Positions 17,987 to 25,466 of a DNA stretch of 49,522 bases are shown here, piece by piece. The stretch's first letter is position 1, and each line of letters opens with the position of its first letter. The stretch lies in the NCBI GenBank assembly GCA_905339405.1, contig CAJPGC010000011.1:71588-121109 (forward strand). The letters run 5' to 3'. Under the pieces are notes generated by a model that saw nothing but the letters and a program-made list of their open reading frames with translations, searched no databases and had not been told where the DNA came from. The DNA is from an uncultured bacterium (GTDB lineage: Bacteria > Desulfobacterota > GWC2-55-46). The position numbers were made by a program, and so were the translations under genes.

Positions 17987-19285
17987 CCCGAATATCCGGG
18001 CGAGGTCGTTCCACGTGACAAGCACCATGAGGCCTATGAGGAGCGCTATGCCGACCTGCTGGGCTATTGTCATGAACTTCTCGCTCAAGGGCTTGCCTTT
18101 TACAGCCTCGAGGCCGAAAAAGACGATATGGCCTCCGTCGAGGACCGGTATCGGGAAGAGGTTTATGATGCCGAGCTGGAGGCTCAGGAACGCCACGAGC
18201 GAAAGGAGGTCGGCGATGCCGGATTCGGCAGCCTTCCCCGCGACCTGCGCTATCATGATGGGGCCGCCGAGCGTCTTCAATGAGTACTCGCCGAAGACGA
18301 GCCCCTTTATGACTACGAAGAGCTTGCCGGTCATCTCGATGCCGGAGGAGACGCCCTTGGTGATGGACTCTCCGAAGCCGTACTGGCGCGAGACGAGCTC
18401 GTCCTGCCTCGAGATGCCTATGAGATGGACCTTGGCGTCCTCGTTGTACTTGGGCACCACTTCAAAGGCGAGCTCCTTGCCGTCCCTCATGACCTGGAGC
18501 TTTTTCTTGCTGCCGCTCTTGTGTATGACGTTCTCGAGCTCGGCCCAGTGGTTTATCTTCACGCCGTCTATCGAGAGTATGAGGTCGCCGGCCTTGAGCC
18601 CCGCCTCTTTGGCCGGATAGCCGGAGGCAACGTCTCCGATGACGGGCTTCATCGGCGGGTACATGCCGCCGTATCCCGCGCCTGTCTCTTTGGAAGTGTC
18701 AGGAGTTATCGAGGTCTGTATCCTCTCCCCGTCCCTCTGGACGGCGAGCTCGACGCTCTTCGACGGGTTCATGGCGAGCTGCGTAAGGAGGTCTTCCCAG
18801 TCCTTCACGTCCTTGCCGTCTACAGAAACTACGGTGTCCCCGGCCTTTATTCCGGCCTTCTGGGCTGGCTCGTCAGGGACGACGTAGCCGACTTCAGCGG
18901 GCCTCTCAAGGTACGCAGGGAGCTGTATGCCTATCATGAATATTACGGGCAGGAGGACTATCGCCAAAATGAGGTTCATGGCCGGGCCTGCCGCCACTAT
19001 GGCCGCCCTTTTCCAGACGGGCTTGTGGGTGAAAGACTTCATGCGCAGCTCAGTGGAGACTTCCTCACCCGGCGCCTCGCCGACCATCTTCACGTACCCG
19101 CCGAGCGGCAGGACCGATATCCTGTACTCGGTCTCACCCCTTTTGATTCCAACGAGCTTCGGGCCGAAGCCAAGGGAGAACTTCTCCACCCCTACGCCGC
19201 AGGCTTTCGCCACCGCAAAATGGCCGAGCTCGTGTATGAATATCAGTATGCCAAGAACGATTATGAAAGAGATTAAGGTCGTCAT
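17984..19285 (-). CDS. rseP: RseP-type site-2 zinc metalloprotease
   Basis: 433 residues. The zinc motif HELGH (H18, E19, H22) is in the first membrane segment. Two tandem PDZ domains follow (GYVVPDEPAQKAGIKAGD and VASGYPAKEAGLKAGD, about 130-290). The third zinc ligand is in NLFPIPVLDGGH near the C-terminus. It cleaves membrane proteins such as anti-sigma factors within the bilayer. It follows dxr by 31 bp in the conserved cdsA-dxr-rseP order. Its stop codon is the first codon of repeat copy A. Confidence 0.95.
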   Translation of the reverse strand: MTTLISFIIVLGILIFIHELGHFAVAKACGVGVEKFSLGFGPKLVGIKRGETEYRISVLPLGGYVKMVGEAPGEEVSTELRMKSFTHKPVWKRAAIVAAGPAMNLILAIVLLPVIFMIGIQLPAYLERPAEVGYVVPDEPAQKAGIKAGDTVVSVDGKDVKDWEDLLTQLAMNPSKSVELAVQRDGERIQTSITPDTSKETGAGYGGMYPPMKPVIGDVASGYPAKEAGLKAGDLILSIDGVKINHWAELENVIHKSGSKKKLQVMRDGKELAFEVVPKYNEDAKVHLIGISRQDELVSRQYGFGESITKGVSSGIEMTGKLFVVIKGLVFGEYSLKTLGGPIMIAQVAGKAAESGIADLLSLVAFLSLQLGIINLFPIPVLDGGHIVFFGLEAVKGKPLSEKFMTIAQQVGIALLIGLMVLVTWNDLARIFG

Positions 19286-19316
19286 CTTCCCTTGCCGGAT
19301 TTTATTTGTAAGGAGG

Positions 19317-20474
19317 CTATCTCATGCGCCCGGCCAGAGAGCTTGCCGCCGCCCTGGCCGCCCTGTCAGCCTCTAGGACGTCTTCTATCGCGCGTATCTC
19401 CCCGTGGCAATACCGTTCCATGACTTCCCTTATTACGGCGCTTATGCCGGTAAAGGGCAGAGAGCCTTCGAGGAACAACGCCACCGCCACTTCGTCGGCC
19501 GCGTTCAGGACCGCCGGGGCGGTCCCTCCCCTCCTGAGGGCCTCATAAGCCAGGGAAAGACACGGGAACCTCTCGGGCTCGGGGTCGAGGAAATCGAGGG
19601 AGAGGCCCGAGAAGCCAAGCTGGGGCGTCCCGGAGTCTATCCGCTCGGGCCAAGAGAGGGCATAGGCGATGGGCCCCTTCATGTCGGGGTTCCCCATCTG
19701 GGCCATGATGGAACCGTCTATATATTCAACCATAGAGTGTACTATCGATTGGGGGTGTATTACAACCGATATCTTGTCTGCGGGTATGTCGAAAAGCCAC
19801 CTCGCCTCGATGACCTCGAGCCCCTTGTTGACGAGGGTCGCCGAGTCTATCGATATCTTCCTGCCCATCTTCCACCTGGGGTGCTTCAAAGCGGCCTCAG
19901 GGGTGATCCCGGCGAACTCCTCCATAGGTGTCCTGAGGAACGGCCCGCCAGAAGCGGTGAGTATCAGCCTTTTTATGTCCTCTGGCCTGTGGCCCGCTAT
20001 CGACTGGTATACGGCCGAGTGCTCGCTGTCGACCGGAAGGAACTTCACCTTGCGCTTACCGACCTCTTCCATCACGAGCGGGCCTGCCAGAACGAGCGTT
20101 TCCTTGTTGGCAAGCGCTATATCGACCCCGGCCTTTATCGCCGACATCGTGGGAAGGAGCCCGGCGGCCCCGGATATGGCTGAAACGCACATCTCAACGC
20201 CGTCAAAGGCAGCCGCCCTTGTCGCGCCCTCGATGCCGAAGCCGACCTCCACTGGGAAAGTAAGGGAGCCCCTGAGAGCGCTTGCGGCTTCGCTGTCGGA
20301 AACCGACACGAAAGAAGGCCTGAACTCCTCGACCTGCTTTTTAAGGAGGGCTATGTTGTTCCCGGCCGCCAGAGAGACTACCTTGAACCTCTCCGGGTGC
20401 ATGCGCACGACCTCGAGGGTGTTGGTGCCTATGGAGCCGGTAGAGCCGAGGATGGAGATGCCTTTTTTACGCAT
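19317..20474 (-). CDS. dxr: 1-deoxy-D-xylulose 5-phosphate reductoisomerase
   Basis: 385 residues. The NADPH motif ILGSTGSIGTNTLEV is near residue 8. The metal and substrate region LPVDSEHSAVYQ and the conserved TASGGPFL and HPRWKMGRKISIDSATLVNK segments are present. It converts DXP to MEP, the committed step of the non-mevalonate isoprenoid pathway. It overlaps the end of cdsA by eight bases, so the two are probably coupled. Confidence 0.97.
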   Translation of the reverse strand: MRKKGISILGSTGSIGTNTLEVVRMHPERFKVVSLAAGNNIALLKKQVEEFRPSFVSVSDSEAASALRGSLTFPVEVGFGIEGATRAAAFDGVEMCVSAISGAAGLLPTMSAIKAGVDIALANKETLVLAGPLVMEEVGKRKVKFLPVDSEHSAVYQSIAGHRPEDIKRLILTASGGPFLRTPMEEFAGITPEAALKHPRWKMGRKISIDSATLVNKGLEVIEARWLFDIPADKISVVIHPQSIVHSMVEYIDGSIMAQMGNPDMKGPIAYALSWPERIDSGTPQLGFSGLSLDFLDPEPERFPCLSLAYEALRRGGTAPAVLNAADEVAVALFLEGSLPFTGISAVIREVMERYCHGEIRAIEDVLEADRAARAAASSLAGRMR

Positions 20475-21270
20475 GGAAGGCCCTCAGCAGGAGGTAATAG
20501 TAAAGGAGCGGTATGGGGAATATGAGGCTGTCTATCCTGTCGAGAACGCCTCCGTGACCGGGAATTAGAGTACCGGAATCCTTGACGTTCGCGCCCCTCT
20601 TGAGAAGCGATTCCGCCAGGTCTCCGGCCATGCCCACGAGGCCGACGGCTATCGTTATGGCAATGGTCTCAACGGGGCTTGAACCAATGCCGGTGAAATG
20701 CGCGAAGATGAGGCCAACGATTGCCCCGCCAACGACCCCTGCCACCGCGCCTTCGACGGTCTTCTTCGGGCTTATGACCGGCGCGAGCTTGTTCTTCCCG
20801 AACTTTCTTCCGGCAAAGTACGCGAAGGTGTCATTCGACCATATGACGAGAAGAAGGAAAAGGAGCCAAAAGCGGCCATGCTCAAATTCGGCCAGCGGCG
20901 TTATGAACGAAAGAGGAAGGGAAAGGTAAGCGAGCCCCAGGACCTTGTGCGAAAGGTCGAGCGAAGACTCCGACAGCTCCCGGGCGCTCCAAAGGCCGTA
21001 AAGAAAATAGATGAAGAGCAGGCCCGCCAGGGCCGGAAGAAAGGCTTCCAGGCCGCAGAAGAAAAGGAGCGGAACGAGTGAAGCTCCGGAAAGGGCCCCG
21101 AGAACGTCGAAAGCCGAGTCCCTTTTCTTGTGAAGGCCGAGCCCGTTGAACTCCAGCAGGGCGAGAAATGTCAGGATGGTGGAGACCGCGAGTATGAGGT
21201 ACGGCGGCGTGAAAAGAACTATGTATACGACAATCGGGATCAGCACGACCCCGCTAAGCACCCTCTTCAG
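20467..21270 (-). CDS. cdsA: phosphatidate cytidylyltransferase, apparent CTG start
   Basis: Seven or so membrane segments and the complete CdsA signature near the C-terminus (LLKRGANVKDSGTLIPGHGG then DRIDS). It makes CDP-diacylglycerol for phospholipid synthesis. The GTG at 21261 has no usable Shine-Dalgarno (GAAGAGG abuts it). A CTG three codons upstream (21268-21270) has GGAGGG four bases before it and restores the usual family start, LKRVLSG. An in-frame TGA lies 24 bases before the CTG, and no other ATG, GTG or TTG is available. With CTG the protein has 267 residues. Confidence 0.9.
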   Translation of the reverse strand: MKRVLSGVVLIPIVVYIVLFTPPYLILAVSTILTFLALLEFNGLGLHKKRDSAFDVLGALSGASLVPLLFFCGLEAFLPALAGLLFIYFLYGLWSARELSESSLDLSHKVLGLAYLSLPLSFITPLAEFEHGRFWLLFLLLVIWSNDTFAYFAGRKFGKNKLAPVISPKKTVEGAVAGVVGGAIVGLIFAHFTGIGSSPVETIAITIAVGLVGMAGDLAESLLKRGANVKDSGTLIPGHGGVLDRIDSLIFPIPLLYYYLLLRAFHA

Positions 21271-21305
21271 AACGCCCTCCGTGAGCGAAACTCAGATATC
21301 CGGGC

Positions 21306-22049
21306 CTACCCGGCGGCCCCTACGCCTTTTTCCTTCACGAGGCCGAACCTGCGCTCGCGCTTCTGGTAATCCCTTATCGCCTCGTCGAGATGGCCCCTCG
21401 TGAAATCTGGCCAGAGCACGCCGGTTATGTATATCTCCGTGTAAGCGAGCTGCCAGAGAAGGAAGTTGCTTATCCTGTTCTCCCCGCTCGTGCGGATGAG
21501 GAGGTCAGGGTCCGGCACGCCGGCCGTGTAGAGGTTCGCTCCGACCGTCTCTTCCGTGACGTCTTCAGGCCTCAAGGCCCCCTCGGAGACGAGCTTCGCT
21601 ATGGCGCGGGCGGCCTTCGTCAACTCCTCGCGGCCGCTGTAGGAGAGCGCGAGCTGCAGCACCATCCCGGTATTCGCCGAGGTCTTGGCTATAAGGTCGG
21701 CTATGACGGCCCTTACGCCCTTCGGCAGGTCCTCTATTGCCCCGATGGGCCGGAAACGTATGTTGTTTTCGACTAGATTGCGCTCTTCGGACTTCAGGTG
21801 TATCTCGAGATACTTCATGAGCATCTCGACCTCGTGCGCGGGCCTGTTCCAGTTCTCCCTAGAGAATGTGTACAGGGTAAGGCACTCGATGCCGAGCTCG
21901 CGGCAATAGGTCACGGTGTCCCTGGCGACGTCCACGCCCTTGCGGTGGCCGTTTATCCTGTTGAGGAGCTTCTTTTTCGCCCACCGCCCGTTGCCGTCCA
22001 TTATGACGGCTATGTGCCTGGGAAGGTTTTCCCGCGTAATTTCAGTCAT
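21306..22049 (-). CDS. uppS: isoprenyl (undecaprenyl) diphosphate synthase
   Basis: 247 residues from the ATG at 22049. It has the cis-prenyltransferase motifs HIAVIMDGNGRWAKKK, the helix around FSRENWNRP, and LLIRTSGENRISNFLLWQ near the C-terminus. It makes the undecaprenyl carrier for peptidoglycan and glycans. A GTG 13 codons further upstream lies before the predicted transcription start (TATAAT at 22089-22094), so the internal ATG is preferred, although no clear Shine-Dalgarno precedes it. cdsA follows in the same direction. Confidence 0.95.
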   Translation of the reverse strand: MTEITRENLPRHIAVIMDGNGRWAKKKLLNRINGHRKGVDVARDTVTYCRELGIECLTLYTFSRENWNRPAHEVEMLMKYLEIHLKSEERNLVENNIRFRPIGAIEDLPKGVRAVIADLIAKTSANTGMVLQLALSYSGREELTKAARAIAKLVSEGALRPEDVTEETVGANLYTAGVPDPDLLIRTSGENRISNFLLWQLAYTEIYITGVLWPDFTRGHLDEAIRDYQKRERRFGLVKEKGVGAAG

Positions 22050-22088
22050 TTGTGGGTATTTGGAAACTGTCCCGGAATAGGGAAACAC

Positions 22089-22094
22089 ATTATA
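22089..22094 (-). promoter_or_regulatory. TATAAT -10 element upstream of uppS
   Basis: On the minus strand, a perfect TATAAT lies 39 bases before the uppS ATG. The bases 16-18 upstream of it do not give a good -35. It follows the frr terminator, so a new promoter for uppS-cdsA-dxr-rseP is expected here. Confidence 0.5.
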
Positions 22095-22145
22095 GAATCT
22101 TCAGAAAATCTAACACATTAAACCGGCCTTAACAAGGCAAATAAG

Positions 22146-22177
22146 AATGAGGCGTACTTTCCGCAGTACGCCTCATT
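22146..22177 (-). terminator. intrinsic terminator after frr
   Basis: AATGAGGCGTACT (22146-22158) and AGTACGCCTCATT (22165-22177) form a perfect 13-bp stem with a six-base loop. It is followed by TCTTATTT on the minus strand and by TTTTG on the plus strand. It lies 40 bases after the frr stop and separates the pyrH-frr unit from uppS. Confidence 0.85.
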
Positions 22178-22217
22178 TTGATTACAACGACGGAGATGCT
22201 TTTTTCAGCCTTCAGGG

Positions 22218-22772
22218 CTACACTTCCATTATGTCGGTTTCCTTCTGGGCCAGCATCTCGTCAACCCTGCTTATCTGCCTGTCGGTTATGTCCTGGACTT
22301 CCTTGCCGAGCTTCTTGTGCTCGTCCTCGGATATCTTCTTGTCCTTCTCGAGCTTCTTTAATGCCTCGTTGGCGTCCCTGCGGATGTTCCTTATGCCGAC
22401 CTTGCACTCCTCGCCGTACTTCTTGGCGAGCTTCACGAACTCTTTTCTCCTCTCCTCTGTAAGAGGGGGCATGTTGACGCGCAGTATCTTGCCGTCGCTC
22501 GTGGGCATGAGGCCGAGGTCCGAGGTCATTATCGCTTTTTCAATCGCGTGGAGGGCCGAGGCGTCCCACGGCTGGATGGTTATGGTCCTGCTCTCCGGCA
22601 CCGCAAGGGTTGCGAGCTGGTTTATGGGCGTCGGGGTGCCGTAGTAATCCACCTTGACGTGGTCGAATATGGATATCGAGGCGCGCCCCGTGCGTATCGA
22701 CGCGAGCTCGTGCGACAGGGCTTCGAGGGCCTTGTCGGTCCTTTTTTTCATCTCAGCTACTTCTTCCCTCAT
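22218..22772 (-). CDS. frr: ribosome recycling factor
   Basis: 184 residues, the standard RRF length. The family core [16 protein letters not shown] is at about 23-38. [14 protein letters not shown], the conserved [10 protein letters not shown] and the C-terminal helix [16 protein letters not shown] follow. It splits post-termination ribosomes together with EF-G. It lies 21 bp after pyrH, in the conserved tsf-pyrH-frr order. Confidence 0.98.
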   Translation of the reverse strand: MREEVAEMKKRTDKALEALSHELASIRTGRASISIFDHVKVDYYGTPTPINQLATLAVPESRTITIQPWDASALHAIEKAIMTSDLGLMPTSDGKILRVNMPPLTEERRKEFVKLAKKYGEECKVGIRNIRRDANEALKKLEKDKKISEDEHKKLGKEVQDITDRQISRVDEMLAQKETDIMEV

Positions 22773-22793
22773 CTTGCCTGCTCCGTTCCGGTT

Positions 22794-23510
22794 TTATGAG
22801 ACTATGGTGCCTATCTCTTCGCCCATGACAACCTTCATGAGGTTGCCGGGGACTTTTATGCTGAAAACAATGATGGGCAGGTCGTTATCCATGCAAAGGG
22901 ATATTGCCGTCGCGTCCATCACCTTGAGGCTGTCCTTCAATACGTCGATGAACTTGAGCTTCTCGTAGCGCCTGGCGTCCTTGTCCTTCATTGGGTCGCG
23001 GTCGTAGACCCCGTCGACCTTGGTGCCCTTCAGTATGACGTCCGCGTTTATCTCCATCGCGCGAAGAGATGCCGCGGTGTCCGTCGTGAAGTAAGGGTTT
23101 CCGGTGCCGGCGGCGAAAATTATTACCCTGCCCTTCTCCAGGTGGCGCACCGCCCTTCGCCTGATGTAGGGCTCCGCGAGTTCCTTCATCTCGATGGCCG
23201 ATATGACCCTCGTGAAGACGCCTATCTTCTCGAGCGCGTCCTGGAGCATCAGGGAGTTGATGACGGTCGCGAGCATGCCGACGTAGTCGGCCTGCGCCCT
23301 GTCCATGCCCTTGGCGCTTGCTGAAACGCCCCTGAAGATGTTGCCGCCGCCTATGACGAGGGCGACCTGCACCCCCCTGTCATGGACCTCTTTCACCTCT
23401 TTGGCGATGGAGGTTATGACCGAGGTGTCGACCCCGAATTCCTTGTCTCCCATCAGGGCTTCGCCCGAGAGCTTCAGGAGTATCCTCTTGTACTTGGTGT
23501 CTGGCTGCAT
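22794..23510 (-). CDS. pyrH: UMP kinase
   Basis: 238 residues of the amino-acid-kinase fold: [14 protein letters not shown] at the start, [10 protein letters not shown] for substrate binding, and [11 protein letters not shown] and [10 protein letters not shown] later. It phosphorylates UMP to UDP in pyrimidine nucleotide synthesis. It is preceded by a strong terminator after tsf, with only about 40 bases between, so its expression depends on read-through or a promoter hidden there. Confidence 0.97.
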   Translation of the reverse strand: MQPDTKYKRILLKLSGEALMGDKEFGVDTSVITSIAKEVKEVHDRGVQVALVIGGGNIFRGVSASAKGMDRAQADYVGMLATVINSLMLQDALEKIGVFTRVISAIEMKELAEPYIRRRAVRHLEKGRVIIFAAGTGNPYFTTDTAASLRAMEINADVILKGTKVDGVYDRDPMKDKDARRYEKLKFIDVLKDSLKVMDATAISLCMDNDLPIIVFSIKVPGNLMKVVMGEEIGTIVS

Positions 23511-23553
23511 TTTTCGCGTCCGGAGGAGCGCATGGCTCCGTTGAGGTGAGGTT

Positions 23554-23580
23554 AAAAAAAGGGAGCCCCTTCGGGCTCCC
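23554..23580 (-). terminator. intrinsic terminator after tsf
   Basis: GGGAGCCC (23561-23568) and GGGCTCCC (23573-23580) form a perfect 8-bp stem with a four-base loop. It is followed by seven T on the minus strand (23560-23554). It lies nine bases after the tsf stop. The strength suggests that most rpsB-tsf transcripts end here. Confidence 0.93.
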
Positions 23581-23589
23581 TCTATCTGG

Positions 23590-24237
23590 CTACTTCTGCG
23601 CCGCCGCCACTTCAGCGGCGAAATCGGTCGTTTTCTTTTCTATTCCCTCACCGACCTTGAACCTGGAGAACCTCCTCACGGAGATGTTCTCGCCTATCTT
23701 GGCGATGTTCTCGATGACGAGCTTCTCTATGGTGACGTCGGGGTTTTTCACGAAAGGCTGCTCAAGGAGGCATATCTCCTTGTAGAACTTCTCGATCTTG
23801 CCTTCGACCATCTTCTGGATGACGTTCGCGGGCTTGCCGGACTCCTTGGCCTGCGCCTCGAATATCTGCTTTTCCTTTTCGACGACGTCGGCCGGGACTT
23901 CATCGCGGCGCACGTACTGGGGGCTCATGGCGGCTATGTGCATGGCTATCTCTTTCACGAGCGCGCTGAAGCCGTCGGTCTTTGCGACGAAGTCGGTCTC
24001 GCAGTTGACTTCGAGGAGCACTCCGACCTTGCCGCCCGCGTGGATGTAAGAGCCCACAATGCCTTCTGAAGCGACCCTGCTGGCCTTCTTGGCGGCAGCC
24101 GCGAGGCCCTTTTCACGGAGCCAGGATACCGCCTTCTCAAAATCACCTTTTGTCTCGCCAAGGGCCTTCTTGCAGTCCATGAAACCTGCCCCTGTTTTCT
24201 CCCTGAGTTCCTTTACTGCTGACGCGGAAATCTCCAT
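23590..24237 (-). CDS. tsf: translation elongation factor Ts (short form)
   Basis: 215 residues, shorter than the E. coli protein (283) but typical of the short bacterial form. It starts with a UBA-like domain ([19 protein letters not shown]) and carries the EF-Tu contact motif [11 protein letters not shown] at about 80-90. It exchanges GDP on EF-Tu. It lies 185 bp after rpsB, a wider gap than usual, which holds a large inverted repeat. A strong terminator follows. Confidence 0.97.
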   Translation of the reverse strand: MEISASAVKELREKTGAGFMDCKKALGETKGDFEKAVSWLREKGLAAAAKKASRVASEGIVGSYIHAGGKVGVLLEVNCETDFVAKTDGFSALVKEIAMHIAAMSPQYVRRDEVPADVVEKEKQIFEAQAKESGKPANVIQKMVEGKIEKFYKEICLLEQPFVKNPDVTIEKLVIENIAKIGENISVRRFSRFKVGEGIEKKTTDFAAEVAAAQK

Positions 24238-24268
24238 TATACTGAAAGTCCTCCTGAAATATTCTTAT

Positions 24269-24410
24269 GGCTGCCTCTAAAAATTGCTCTTTTTCCTGAC
24301 CTCTGCGTCAGGACGTAAATAAAAATGCTCACATATTATTCATATATGTTGCGCTTTTTATTTCCGCCCTTCCTTGACTTCAGAAAAAATATCTACTTTT
24401 TGAGGCAGCC
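24269..24410. repeat. inverted-repeat element in the rpsB-tsf gap, with repeat copy B
   Basis: GGCTGCCTC (24269-24277) and GAGGCAGCC (24402-24410) are perfect inverted copies, each adjoining an A5 or T5 run on the inner side. Inside the left arm on the plus strand is AAAAATTGCTCTTTTTCC (24280-24297), the core of the repeat after rseP and ilvE. The right half (CAGAAAAAATATCTACTTTT) matches the second half of those copies. About 65 bp of unrelated AT-rich DNA separates the halves here. It fills nearly all of the 185-bp gap between rpsB and tsf. Confidence 0.55.
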
Positions 24411-24422
24411 CTGCTATCAAAA

Positions 24423-25226
24423 TCAGCTCTTGGCTGCGTCGGCAGGCGCGGCTGCCGGGGCGGGAGCAGCTGCCTGGGCTGCCGCCGCTGCCGCTGCCTT
24501 CTCCTGGGCCTGCTTGTCGCTCTTTGCCTGGAGGGCCTCTTCGTACTGTGCCTTGCCTTCGAGGCAGGCGTCGGCCATCGAAGCCGCGAAGAGCTTTATG
24601 GCCCTTATGGCGTCGTCGTTGCCCGGGATGATGTAATCGACGCAGTCAGGGTCGCAGTTGGTGTCGACTATGGCGACGACCTTGATGCCCAGCCTGTTGG
24701 CTTCCTGTATGGCGATGGTCTCTTTCTTGGAATCGATTATGAAAAGGACGTCAGGTACGTGGCCCAGTTCCTTGACGCCGCCCAGGTACTTCTCAAGCCT
24801 TTCCTTCTCTCTCCTGTACATGAGGAGCTCTTTTTTCGTGGAGGAGGCGAAGTCCGGGTTGGTGTCGAGGGTGTCGAGTTCCTTCAGCCTGTTTATGCTC
24901 TTCTTGACGGTGGCGAAGTTGGTGAGGAAGCCGCCTATCCAGCGGTTGTTTATGTAGCCCATCCCGGCCCTTCCGGCCTCTTCCTGGATGGCGTTCTGGG
25001 CCTGCTTCTTGGTGCCCACGAACAGGACGCGGCCGCCCTTTGAGGCCGTGTTCCTGACGAAATCATAGGCTTCCTTGAACATCTTGACGGTCTGCTGGAG
25101 GTCGATGATGTAGATGCCGTTCCTCGCGCCGTAGATGTACTGCTTCATCTTCGGGTTCCACCTCTTGGTCTGGTGGCCGAAATGCACGCCTGATTCGAGA
25201 AGCTGTTTCATTGTAAGATAAGCCAT
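24423..25226 (-). CDS. rpsB: 30S ribosomal protein S2 with Ala-rich tail
   Basis: 267 residues. The S2 core is clear: [32 protein letters not shown], and [12 protein letters not shown] then [15 protein letters not shown]. After about residue 232 comes a low-complexity tail made mostly of Ala, Pro and Gln. GGGAGG lies about ten bases before the ATG. It is the first gene of the rpsB-tsf unit, behind a good promoter and a leader of about 100 nt. Confidence 0.98.
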   Translation of the reverse strand: MAYLTMKQLLESGVHFGHQTKRWNPKMKQYIYGARNGIYIIDLQQTVKMFKEAYDFVRNTASKGGRVLFVGTKKQAQNAIQEEAGRAGMGYINNRWIGGFLTNFATVKKSINRLKELDTLDTNPDFASSTKKELLMYRREKERLEKYLGGVKELGHVPDVLFIIDSKKETIAIQEANRLGIKVVAIVDTNCDPDCVDYIIPGNDDAIRAIKLFAASMADACLEGKAQYEEALQAKSDKQAQEKAAAAAAAQAAAPAPAAAPADAAKS

Positions 25227-25331
25227 TTTCCTTTGTTCCTCCCTTTTTGGTTTGCCTCCGCGCGGTCAATGGCCGGAACCCTCTCGGGCACCACCGGACA
25301 AACAGAAACGCGCGTGCGTAGTTAATCGATG

Positions 25332-25361
25332 ATTATTAGCATAACACGGCCCCCGTTGCAA
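25332..25361 (-). promoter_or_regulatory. sigma-70 type promoter of rpsB
   Basis: On the minus strand, TTGCAA (25361-25356), a 17-base spacer and TAATAAT (25338-25332). The predicted start is near 25325, giving a leader of about 100 nt before rpsB. That leader is GC-rich and may fold. S2 leaders are autoregulated in some bacteria, but no specific known motif was recognised. Confidence 0.7.
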
Positions 25362-25445
25362 GGAAAAACTCAGTTTATGCCCCTTGAAGGCCCCTTAAAA
25401 CCCGCAATTTGAGTCTATCAGGCACAGCCGCCGCAGGAAAGAACG

Positions 25446-25466
25446 GCCGCCTCACTTCGAGGCGGC
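25446..25466 (-). terminator. hairpin at the end of the CHASE2 cyclase gene
   Basis: GCCGCCTC (25446-25453) and GAGGCGGC (25459-25466) form a perfect 8-bp stem that includes the stop codon of the cyclase gene. The bases after it on the minus strand (CGTTCTTTCC) are only partly U-rich. It is a probable weak terminator. Confidence 0.55.
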
